5,855 nucleotides of DNA from Chloroflexota bacterium. Its GTDB lineage: Bacteria; Chloroflexota; Anaerolineae; Promineifilales; Promineifilaceae. The translations under genes and the position numbers were made by a program. Where the stretch lies: assembly GCA_008501785.1 (NCBI GenBank), contig QQUD01000757.1:1-5855 (forward strand), in the 5' to 3' direction. The notes below the pieces were generated by a model. It searched no databases, was not told where the DNA came from, and saw nothing but the letters and a program-made list of their open reading frames with translations. This document shows positions 1 to 5,855 of this stretch, piece after piece (within the stretch, counting starts at the first letter, position 1; every line of letters begins with the position of its first letter).

Positions 1-734
1 GTGTGCGTGGTCGTGACTCTGTGGATATGGACGCATTGGAAGCGCTCATGGTGCTATTTGGTGAACTGGTTGTTGAGCATAAATGGATTAAGGAAATTGA
101 TATTAACCCATTGTTTGCCTCTTCTGACCAGATTGTTGCTTTGGATGCTCGGGTTGTTTTGTATGAACCGGATGTTGATGAAGCTGATTTGCCGAAATTG
201 GCAATACGGCCGTATCCATCCCAATACGTCGATCACCTTAAATTAAATGGTGATGAATTTACAATTCGTCCCATTCGTCCAGAAGATGAACCGGCCGTTA
301 TTCGTTATCATGAAACCTTGTCCGAAAAGAGCGTTTACTTGCGCTACTTCCGTGCGTTCCAGTTGAGCCAACGGGTGGAACATGAACGCATGACCCGTAT
401 TTGCTTTGTTGATTATGATCGGGATATGGCTTTGGTGATTGAGCGTGAAAATCCACGGACGGGCGAGAATGATATTATCGGTATTGGCCGTCTGACAAAA
501 GAACGCCTGATTAACGAAGCTGAATTTGCCATCATGGTATCAGACGCCCATCAAGGAAAAGGACTCGGAACAGAAATCCTGACCCGCTTGCTGCAAATTG
601 GTCGTGATGAAGGCATTGCCAAAGTAAATGCATACATGCTTGGTGAAAACATGGGTATGCGCAATGTTTGTGATAAATTGGGCTTTTCCTTCGAACGTGA
701 GGATGAGTTGATTAAAGCATCGATTGATTTGTAA
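1..734 (+). CDS. PatZ-like acyl-CoA synthetase (ADP-forming)/GNAT fusion protein, C-terminal part
   Basis: This is the last 243 codons of a larger gene; the 5' end is outside the window, and the GTG at position 3 is an internal Val rather than a start. Numbering from that codon, residues 1-55 match the end of the ATP-grasp module of ADP-forming acetyl-CoA synthetases, with the typical EIDINPL (31-37) and ALDARVVL (46-53). Residues 81-240 form a GNAT domain: FTIRPIRPEDE (86-96), the family-typical YLRYF (112-116), and the acetyl-CoA pyrophosphate-binding loop QGKGLG (184-189), then RNVCDKLGFSFER (220-232). Proteins of this architecture (E. coli PatZ/YfiQ, Salmonella Pat; about 900 residues) acetylate lysines of metabolic enzymes such as acetyl-CoA synthetase in the cytoplasm. 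In many of them the synthetase half has no known catalysis; whether this one is active cannot be judged because its active site is missing here. The stop is TAA at 732-734. Family assignment is firm; the target protein is unknown. Confidence -1.
   Translation, partial: VRGRDSVDMDALEALMVLFGELVVEHKWIKEIDINPLFASSDQIVALDARVVLYEPDVDEADLPKLAIRPYPSQYVDHLKLNGDEFTIRPIRPEDEPAVIRYHETLSEKSVYLRYFRAFQLSQRVEHERMTRICFVDYDRDMALVIERENPRTGENDIIGIGRLTKERLINEAEFAIMVSDAHQGKGLGTEILTRLLQIGRDEGIAKVNAYMLGENMGMRNVCDKLGFSFEREDELIKASIDL
206..213. repeat. Iterated palindrome ACGGCCGT, copy 1
   Basis: The octamer extends to the 12-bp palindrome ATACGGCCGTAT (204-215). It lies in the linker between the ATP-grasp and GNAT parts of the upstream gene and is read as Ile-Arg-Pro-Tyr. 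Confidence -1.
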
Positions 735-745
735 TTCTAAATTTA

Positions 746-787
746 TGTAGCCCTTCTTAATGCCCCAAAATGAATTTTGGGTCTACA
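746..787. other. Imperfect hairpin just downstream of the acetyltransferase stop
   Basis: Two stems can nest: outer TGTAG (746-750) with CTACA (783-787), and inner CCCAAAA (764-770) with TTTTGGG (775-781) closing a TGAA loop. An alternative pairing uses GTAG-CCC (747-753) with GGG-T-CTAC (779-786). The structure starts 11 nt after the stop codon and has no T-run behind it, so it is not a standard intrinsic terminator. It could protect the 3' end of the mRNA. The pairing is visible; the function is inferred. Confidence -1.
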
Positions 788-793
788 AGATCC

Positions 794-927
794 AAACATG
801 TTTATGAACGTTAAGAAAATAAAACGGTAATAGGGAACTTGTCATTCCCGCCTGCGCGGGAATGACAGGGCCACATTTTGTAGTTTTCTATTACCTGATT
901 ATTTATTTAACTTCCATAAACATGTTT
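794..927. repeat. Nested inverted-repeat element (MITE-like), 134 bp
   Basis: The two 40-nt ends (794-833 and 888-927) are inverted repeats of each other with 33 of 40 positions matching. The outermost 13 and innermost 8 positions are perfect, and the mismatches are confined to the middle. Each end begins with the same 10-bp palindrome AAACATGTTT (794-803 and 918-927). AACT (835-838 region) continues the pairing inward. Between the arms lies a second, GC-rich palindrome (841-866). The element is AT-rich outside that core and has no coding capacity. This layout fits a miniature inverted-repeat transposable element or another dispersed intergenic repeat. No clear target-site duplication is visible in the flanks, so mobility is inferred only. 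Confidence -1.
841..866. repeat. REP/dRS3-like GC-rich palindrome
   Basis: Perfect 11-bp arms GTCATTCCCGC (841-851) and GCGGGAATGAC (856-866) flank the 4-nt loop CTGC. The core at 844-863 fits the pattern ATTCCC-N8-GGGAAT, which is the consensus of the dRS3 repeats known from Neisseria. Similar GTCATTCCCGC palindromes are dispersed in many unrelated bacteria. No T-run follows, so it is unlikely to be a classical terminator, although the hairpin could stall RNA polymerase or stabilise an mRNA end. It sits inside the larger inverted repeat at 794-927. Confidence -1.
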
Positions 928-938
928 TCAACCTCAAA

Positions 939-956
939 CATCGAATTCATTCGATG
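939..956. other. Short perfect hairpin
   Basis: CATCGAA (939-945) pairs with TTCGATG (950-956) over a TTCA loop. It lies between the MITE-like element and the terminator. At 7 bp it could be incidental. The hexamer CGATGG also recurs at 952-957 and 961-966. Confidence -1.
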
Positions 957-996
957 GCAACGATGGTGGTAACTTGAGTTTTAAAATAGCTAATTG

Positions 997-1037
997 AAAA
1001 AGACCTGACAGAGATTTGTTTTCTGTCAGGTCTTTTT
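997..1037. terminator. Bidirectional Rho-independent terminator
   Basis: A perfect 16-bp stem pairs 997-1012 (AAAAAGACCTGACAGA) with 1022-1037 (TCTGTCAGGTCTTTTT) over the 9-nt loop GATTTGTTT. The stem is GC-containing in the middle, has five A at its left foot and five T at its right foot, and further T follow (GTTTTC). It therefore works in principle on either strand. It ends transcription from the upstream acetyltransferase gene, although 262 nt after that gene's stop, and insulates the downstream lipoprotein gene. Its upstream distance means the whole 794-927 element would be in the 3' UTR. Confidence -1.
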
Positions 1038-1162
1038 GTTTTCAATCGAGCGTCTAATTCGTATAGGGGAATGAGTATTGCTACGTATGGAAAGAGTTAG
1101 GTAAGTCGTTGTTTAATCATCTAAAATGCGGTGGAAAGAAATCATGTAAAAATTAGATTATT

Positions 1163-1169
1163 GGAGGGG
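1163..1169 (+). promoter_or_regulatory. Shine-Dalgarno site of the macroglobulin gene
   Basis: GGAGGGG lies directly before the start, with GGAGG ending 4 nt from the ATG at 1172. Together with the in-frame TAG at 1154-1156, it fixes the start codon, because no other ATG, GTG or TTG lies in frame between that stop and 1172. Confidence -1.
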
Positions 1170-1171
1170 TT

Positions 1172-4100
1172 ATGTCTGCTACCCGTTTGCTGAAAGTATT
1201 GTTATTTGTGTTTTTACTGTTGTTGGTTGGGTGTGGTGAGCCGGATGTGGAGGTGATAGAAACTGAGGTGCCGCCAACAGAAACGGCCGTTTCTCCAACC
1301 CCGCCCCCCACTGACATTCCCCCCACACCCACACCCAGCTTACAACTCATTCCCACGGATAGCGACATCTCGTTGCCACCACAAGTCATTGGCCAAAATC
1401 CAGCAAACGGAGCTGAGGTTGCGCTAGATGGCGTGTTTGAGATTTACTTTGACCAGCCGATGAACCCAGACGAAACGATTGCTGCATTACAAATCGTGGA
1501 TGAAAAGGGTAATCTAGTAGCTGGCAAAACTAGCTGGCCACAGCCGCGCATTTTGCGCTTTAAACCATCTGGCACGTTTAAACCCGATGCCCGGTATCAG
1601 GCGGTGTTGGATGAAACGGCCGTTTCCAACACTGGCACACCTCTCCTCGAAGGACTCACCCTCGACTTTTACACGATTGGCAATCTGGCAGTCAGCCAAA
1701 TTTCACCGCCACCTGATGCCAAAGACGTCGCTATTGATTCGGCGATTACAGTGATTTTTAATCGTCCAGTTGTGCCGCTGCTCATTGCCGAAGAACAAGC
1801 AAACTTGCCGCAGCCATTAGAAATCGAGCCTATGCCAGCAGGCAGCGGCGAATGGATCAGCACATCGGTTTACGTTTTTCGGCCCGATGAGGCGCTGATT
1901 GGTCGTCAAACGTACAATGTGCGTGTCAATGCGGATGTGATCAACGCTGCCAGCGTTACCGGGGCCGAACTGACGGCCGATTTTGAATCGTCTTTCACGG
2001 TTACAGCGCCAACCTTTAATGTGATGGAGCTGGTTGACCTGAGCTACAATCCAGGGACGCAATATGAAAATTTGCCGCTGGACCAATCGTTTCGGCTCTA
2101 TTTTGATCAGCCGATGGATGCGGGGCGTACGGAAATGGCCGTAACCCTCAGTCCGGTGGCGGGAACGGCCGTTCCCCTCGAATACGGCTGGAACGACGAC
2201 ATCACGACGCTAACTATCACCCCGACGCAAATACTCGAACTCGAAACCGAATACGTGCTGCGGATAAGTGACAATGCTCTCTCGTCGCATGGTGGTCAAT
2301 TGCGTGCACCATTTAGCTGGCGAGCTACCACCGTCAGAATGCCGGCTATTGTTCGCACGGATCCATCGAATGGCAGCACACCCACCTATTTTGACAGCTC
2401 CTTCCGCATAGAATTTGCCTCGCCAATGGATGTGGACAGCTTGGCAGGCAAAGTGATCATCACGCCTGAACCGCTGGGCGATCCCGACGGCAGGTACAGC
2501 TATTGGGATTGGAGCCTGCGCATTTACGGCTTTGAGCCATCAACTACCTATACCGTAAACATTTTGCCGGGAATGGCGGATCCGTTTGGCAACACCATCG
2601 ACGAAGGCCAAACAATCACCTTCACAACCGCTGCCTACGACCCAACTGCTAATCTCAACTTGCCGTATGATTTGGCGCTGTACCGGTATGGCGGTTCCGA
2701 TGCGCTGTGGGTGACACACCGTAATGTGCAGCAACTTGACGTCGATTTGTACCAACTGTCATTGATTGATTTTGGACGTTTGATGAATGGCGACGTGTAT
2801 GCGAGGCGTTATGCACCTGGGTTGGAATATAGGTTGTGGCAGCAGTCCGTCACTGTTGATACAGAACTGAACTTTACAAGGCACAAACGTTTTTCATTGA
2901 ATAAAGACGATGACCCCATGCTCCCCGGTTTTTACTTTGTCGCACTGGATTCGCCCGACATTCAACATTCTGATCCACATTTGCGCGCGTCAACAATCGT
3001 GATGAGTACGGCCAATGTGACGCTGAAAACGACGGCAACGGAAGCGATGATTTGGGTGACTGATTTAACCAGTGGCGAACCGTTGGCAAATGTGCCCGTC
3101 ACGTTTTTCGATACAAATTTCCAGCCGCTGTTTGATGCCATGACCGATGCAGATGGTCTCGTCTATCGGGATAATCTGGCTTTGGAAACACGCTATTGGG
3201 AGACGCGCTATTATGCGGTTGCTGGTGAAGCTGGCAGTGATTTGTTTGGCGTGGCGATTAGCAGTTGGAACCAGGGCATTAGCCCCTACGACTTTGGCAT
3301 TAACACAGACTACTATTTGCAGCCAAATGAGCCAACGACGTATGTGTTCACGGATCGGCCGATGTATCGACCTGGCCAGCCCGTTTACTTCAAAGGCATT
3401 GTGCGCCTCAACGACGATTTAGATTACAGCTTGCCAGAATACGAAACGATTTATGTGGAGATTGCCTCTTTTGACGAGACGGTTTATGCAGAAGAGTTGC
3501 CTATGTCTGAATTTGGCTCGTTTAGCGGCGAACTGCTGCTCGATGATGAAGCGCAGTTGGGTGGGTATCACATTAGCGTGCAGCAGGTTGGCGGTAGGCC
3601 CATTGGGAATGGCTTTTTTGATGTGGCTGAGTATCGCAAGCCGACGTTTCAGGTGGAGGTGGAAACGGCCGTTTCTGACATCGCCGCCGGTGAAACCATC
3701 CCACTCACCATTGATGCAAAATTCTTCTCCGGTGGCTCGGTGGTGAATGGCGACGTGGATTGGCATGTGCTGTCTGCTGATTACACGTTTACAGGTGAAG
3801 GCAAGTTGAGCCGTTACAGCTTCCAAAATCGGGAGCGGGATTTGGGTTATTACTATTACTACAATGGTTATGAGTCTTCTGAAATTATTGCGGAAGGAAA
3901 CGGCCGTACCGACAACCAAGGCAAATTCTTGCTAGATGTGCCTGCCGACCTCAGCGATGAAGACGGCAGCCGCCGCTTTACGATTGAAGCGACTGTGACC
4001 GACATTGCTGGTAATCAGGTGAGTGGACGCACCACCGTAATTGTTCATCAGAGCCGCGTTTATCCTGGCATTGCGGCTGCTAAATCAGTCGGTAAAGCAG

Positions 4101-5855
4101 ACGAACCGATGTCGTTTGATTTGATTGCTGTTGATTGGGATGGTGAACCGATTGCCAACCAAACGCTAACGACGGAAGTGGTTGAGCGCCGTTGGTACAG
4201 CGTGCAGGAAGAAGACGACAGCGGGCGCACAATCTGGCGTACCTCGGTGGAAGAAATTCCGATAGAAATTGATGGGGATGTTGCGGTGGTGACGGATGAA
4301 AACGGCCGTTCTACCTTCACTTTTATCCCTCCGAACGGTGGCGTGTATGCCGCTTATGTCACCGCAAACGATGGTCAAGGTGGCGCAGCAACGTCATCCA
4401 CCTATGTTTGGGTATCTGGCAGCGAATACGTCTCCTGGCGGCGCGTTAACGACCACAGCTTTGAGCTGATTAGCGACCGGCAGGCGTATGAACCGGGCGA
4501 TACCGCTGAACTGCTGATTGCCTCGCCATTCCAGGGTGAAGCACATGCGCTTGTTACTGTTGAGCGTGGTCACATTAAATCACAAGAAGTGATTCGATTG
4601 ACAAGCAACAGCACCATTTACCGACTGCCCATCACGGGTGAAATGGCTCCAAACGTGTTTGTGTCGGTGCTGGTGATCAAAGGTGTTGATGAAACCAATC
4701 CTGCACCAGATTTTAAGCTGGGCATGGTGCAGTTCACGGTAGACCGCGAAGAGCAGGCGCTAACCGTTGAAGTCACGCCTGACAAAACAACGGCGGGTCC
4801 GGGCGACACGATCAACTATACCGTGCGCGTCACTGATTATCGTGGACAGCCGGTAGATGCTGAGGTTTCGCTTTCGCTGTCTGATTTGGCGGCGCTGTCG
4901 ATTGCTGAACGCGCCGAACGGCCGATTTTGGACCACTTTTACTCGGAGCGCTGGCTGAGTGTGAACACGGCCACGCTGCTGGCAGTGAACATGGATGCTT
5001 TCAATCAGGAATTAGAAGATGAAGTGAAAGGTGGTGGGGGTGGACAAGGCACGTTTGGCATTTTCTCCATTCGTGAAGATTTCCCAGATACAGCATTTTG
5101 GGAAGCGCAAGTGCAAACGGGTGCTGATGGTGAAGCGACTGTGAGTGTGACGCTGCCGGATAACCTGACGACGTGGCGCATGGATGCGCGTGCGATTACG
5201 CTGGATACGAAAGTGGGGCAAACAACCACTGACATCGTCTCAACGAGGCCGCTGCTGGTGAGTCCACTGACGCCCCGCTTTTTTGTGGTGGGGGATGTGG
5301 TGCAGTTGAGAACGGCCGTTCACAATAATACGGATGCGGGGTTGGAAACGGCCGTTGCCATTCAAGCCGAAGGCGTGATTCTCCAATCACCATCCACGCA
5401 AACGATCACCGTACCACCCCGGCAGCAAGCTGTTGTCACCTGGGAAGTGGTTGCTGAGGATGTGGATCGGGTCGATTTGGTCTTCAGTGCGAACAGCGGC
5501 GACTATGCTGATGCCAGCCGTCCGATGCTGGGTACGTTGGAGGGGCAGGGCATTCCTGTTTACAAATACGAAGTACCCGAAACCGTTGGTACATCTGGGC
5601 AGATATTGGAAGGTGGCGCAGTTGTGGAATCGATTGGCCTCCCCATCTTTCCTGATTTTGAGGTGACAGAAGGCGAGGTTACGGTAGAAGTTGCGCCGTC
5701 GTTAGCGGCAGCGATGACTGATGGCTTGACCTATCTGGCGCATTATGAACACGAATGCACTGAGCAAATCGTGTCTCGTTTCTTGCCTAATTTGCTCACC
5801 ACGCGCGCCCTGCAAACGGCTGGCATCGACGATCCGGAATTGACCGAAAATCTGG
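1172..5855 (+). CDS. Ig-like domain-containing alpha-2-macroglobulin family lipoprotein, 3' end missing
   Basis: An uninterrupted frame of 1,561 codons runs off the window. Residues 1-21 are a lipoprotein signal peptide ending in lipobox LVGC, so Cys21 should be lipidated and the protein anchored outside the cytoplasmic membrane. A Pro/Thr-rich linker (34-55) follows. Four Big_5-like Ig repeats lie at about 70-170, 172-278, 284-388 and 390-488, marked by FDQPM (93), FNRPV (196), FDQPM (311) and FASPM (415). Then come MG domains: an MG fold near 610-700, the MG2 signature DRPMYRPGQPVYFKG (728-742), and FDVAEYRKPTF (816-826). A bait-region domain starts near 1096 (YEPGDTAELLIASPF, 1106-1120). 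The A2M domain has FPDTAFW (1304-1310) and PDNLTTWR (1329-1336). The thioester domain begins with HECTEQ, in which Cys1529 and Gln1532 should form the thioester. Family members trap attacking proteases covalently. E. coli YfhM has its thioester Cys near residue 1190, so the N-terminus here is about 340 residues longer; the full protein is probably near 2,000. Confidence -1.
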   Translation, partial: MSATRLLKVLLFVFLLLLVGCGEPDVEVIETEVPPTETAVSPTPPPTDIPPTPTPSLQLIPTDSDISLPPQVIGQNPANGAEVALDGVFEIYFDQPMNPDETIAALQIVDEKGNLVAGKTSWPQPRILRFKPSGTFKPDARYQAVLDETAVSNTGTPLLEGLTLDFYTIGNLAVSQISPPPDAKDVAIDSAITVIFNRPVVPLLIAEEQANLPQPLEIEPMPAGSGEWISTSVYVFRPDEALIGRQTYNVRVNADVINAASVTGAELTADFESSFTVTAPTFNVMELVDLSYNPGTQYENLPLDQSFRLYFDQPMDAGRTEMAVTLSPVAGTAVPLEYGWNDDITTLTITPTQILELETEYVLRISDNALSSHGGQLRAPFSWRATTVRMPAIVRTDPSNGSTPTYFDSSFRIEFASPMDVDSLAGKVIITPEPLGDPDGRYSYWDWSLRIYGFEPSTTYTVNILPGMADPFGNTIDEGQTITFTTAAYDPTANLNLPYDLALYRYGGSDALWVTHRNVQQLDVDLYQLSLIDFGRLMNGDVYARRYAPGLEYRLWQQSVTVDTELNFTRHKRFSLNKDDDPMLPGFYFVALDSPDIQHSDPHLRASTIVMSTANVTLKTTATEAMIWVTDLTSGEPLANVPVTFFDTNFQPLFDAMTDADGLVYRDNLALETRYWETRYYAVAGEAGSDLFGVAISSWNQGISPYDFGINTDYYLQPNEPTTYVFTDRPMYRPGQPVYFKGIVRLNDDLDYSLPEYETIYVEIASFDETVYAEELPMSEFGSFSGELLLDDEAQLGGYHISVQQVGGRPIGNGFFDVAEYRKPTFQVEVETAVSDIAAGETIPLTIDAKFFSGGSVVNGDVDWHVLSADYTFTGEGKLSRYSFQNRERDLGYYYYYNGYESSEIIAEGNGRTDNQGKFLLDVPADLSDEDGSRRFTIEATVTDIAGNQVSGRTTVIVHQSRVYPGIAAAKSVGKADEPMSFDLIAVDWDGEPIANQTLTTEVVERRWYSVQEEDDSGRTIWRTSVEEIPIEIDGDVAVVTDENGRSTFTFIPPNGGVYAAYVTANDGQGGAATSSTYVWVSGSEYVSWRRVNDHSFELISDRQAYEPGDTAELLIASPFQGEAHALVTVERGHIKSQEVIRLTSNSTIYRLPITGEMAPNVFVSVLVIKGVDETNPAPDFKLGMVQFTVDREEQALTVEVTPDKTTAGPGDTINYTVRVTDYRGQPVDAEVSLSLSDLAALSIAERAERPILDHFYSERWLSVNTATLLAVNMDAFNQELEDEVKGGGGGQGTFGIFSIREDFPDTAFWEAQVQTGADGEATVSVTLPDNLTTWRMDARAITLDTKVGQTTTDIVSTRPLLVSPLTPRFFVVGDVVQLRTAVHNNTDAGLETAVAIQAEGVILQSPSTQTITVPPRQQAVVTWEVVAEDVDRVDLVFSANSGDYADASRPMLGTLEGQGIPVYKYEVPETVGTSGQILEGGAVVESIGLPIFPDFEVTEGEVTVEVAPSLAAAMTDGLTYLAHYEHECTEQIVSRFLPNLLTTRALQTAGIDDPELTENL
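1283..1290. repeat. Iterated palindrome ACGGCCGT, copy 2
   Basis: It extends to the 16-bp palindrome AGAAACGGCCGTTTCT (1279-1294). It is read as Thr-Ala-Val in the Pro/Thr linker behind the lipobox. Confidence -1.
1616..1623. repeat. Iterated palindrome ACGGCCGT, copy 3
   Basis: It extends to the 14-bp palindrome GAAACGGCCGTTTC (1613-1626). It is read as Glu-Thr-Ala-Val in the first Ig-like repeat. Confidence -1.
2165..2172. repeat. Iterated palindrome ACGGCCGT, copy 4
   Basis: It extends to the 16-bp palindrome GGGAACGGCCGTTCCC (2161-2176). It is read as Gly-Thr-Ala-Val-Pro in the third Ig-like repeat. Confidence -1.
3665..3672. repeat. Iterated palindrome ACGGCCGT, copy 5
   Basis: It extends to GAAACGGCCGTTTC (3662-3675), the same 14-mer as copy 3. 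It is read as Glu-Thr-Ala-Val at the start of the MG3-like domain. Confidence -1.
3900..3907. repeat. Iterated palindrome ACGGCCGT, copy 6
   Basis: The palindrome is 8 bp only, with the left-hand context GGAA shared with other copies. It is read in a different frame, as Asn-Gly-Arg. Confidence -1.
4302..4309. repeat. Iterated palindrome ACGGCCGT, copy 7
   Basis: It extends to the 10-bp palindrome AACGGCCGTT (4301-4310). It is read as Asn-Gly-Arg, like copy 6. Confidence -1.
5312..5319. repeat. Iterated palindrome ACGGCCGT, copy 8
   Basis: It extends to the 12-bp palindrome GAACGGCCGTTC (5310-5321). It is read as Thr-Ala-Val after the A2M domain, only 36 bp from the next copy. Confidence -1.
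5348..5355. repeat. Iterated palindrome ACGGCCGT, copy 9
   Basis: It extends to the 10-bp palindrome AACGGCCGTT (5347-5356), with left context GGAA. It is read as Glu-Thr-Ala-Val. Confidence -1.

Noticed and set aside
1..246. Open frame of 81 codons in frame 1
   Set aside because: It overlaps the clearly recognisable synthetase/GNAT frame (3-734) and its translation has no family features.
785..935. Target-site duplication around the inverted-repeat element
   Set aside because: The flanks (AAGATCC on the left, TCAACC on the right) show no direct repeat of 2-9 bp abutting the arms.
1122..1127. Possible -10 box TAAAAT for the macroglobulin gene
   Set aside because: It matches five of six consensus positions, but no acceptable -35 hexamer lies 16-18 nt upstream and the region is AT-rich. 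A promoter must lie somewhere between 1038 and 1160, but it cannot be placed with confidence.
1144..1149. ATG followed at once by TAA upstream of the macroglobulin gene
   Set aside because: A start-stop pair could act as a minimal regulatory ORF, but it has no Shine-Dalgarno site at the proper distance and such a pair is expected by chance in AT-rich DNA.
1153..1389. Antisense open frame rich in Gly, Val and Ser
   Set aside because: It is the reverse of the signal peptide and Pro/Thr linker of the lipoprotein; its biased composition comes from that linker.
3419..3919. Antisense open frame of 166 codons
   Set aside because: It lies wholly within the macroglobulin gene, on the opposite strand. 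The sense frame carries MG-domain signatures throughout, while the antisense translation resembles nothing and has no ribosome binding site.
5005..5393. Several overlapping antisense open frames
   Set aside because: They are shadows of the conserved A2M domain on the + strand, and they overlap one another.

Overview
The window shows the 3' end of one gene, a structured 437-bp intergenic region, and the first 1,561 codons of a very large gene that runs off the right edge. Both genes are on the + strand. Codon use, the roughly 50% GC content, the Pro/Thr-rich linker behind a lipobox, and the combination of Ig-like repeats with an alpha-2-macroglobulin suggest a Chloroflexota (Anaerolineae-like) bacterium. 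This is an inference from style; there is no rRNA or marker gene here to fix the taxonomy.

Positions 1-734 encode the C-terminus of a PatZ/Pat-type fusion protein. It consists of the end of an ADP-forming acyl-CoA synthetase ATP-grasp module followed by a complete GNAT acetyltransferase domain. Positions 735-1171 contain no gene. They hold a hairpin just after the stop, a 134-bp nested inverted-repeat element (MITE-like) with a dRS3-like REP palindrome in its centre, a small hairpin, and a strong bidirectional Rho-independent terminator that separates the two transcription units. Positions 1172-5855 encode a lipoprotein of the bacterial alpha-2-macroglobulin family. Its order is lipobox, Pro/Thr linker, four Big_5-like Ig repeats, macroglobulin (MG) domains, bait-region domain, A2M domain, and the start of the thioester domain with an intact Cys-x-Glu-Gln motif. 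The C-terminal few hundred residues lie outside the window.

The two genes have no evident functional link and are separated by a terminator. The most unusual signal crosses gene boundaries: the palindrome ACGGCCGT occurs nine times in 5.9 kb, where chance predicts about 0.1. It is often extended to 12-16 bp and is read in three different codon frames. This indicates a constraint or insertion process at the DNA level, comparable to the cyanobacterial HIP1 octamer.
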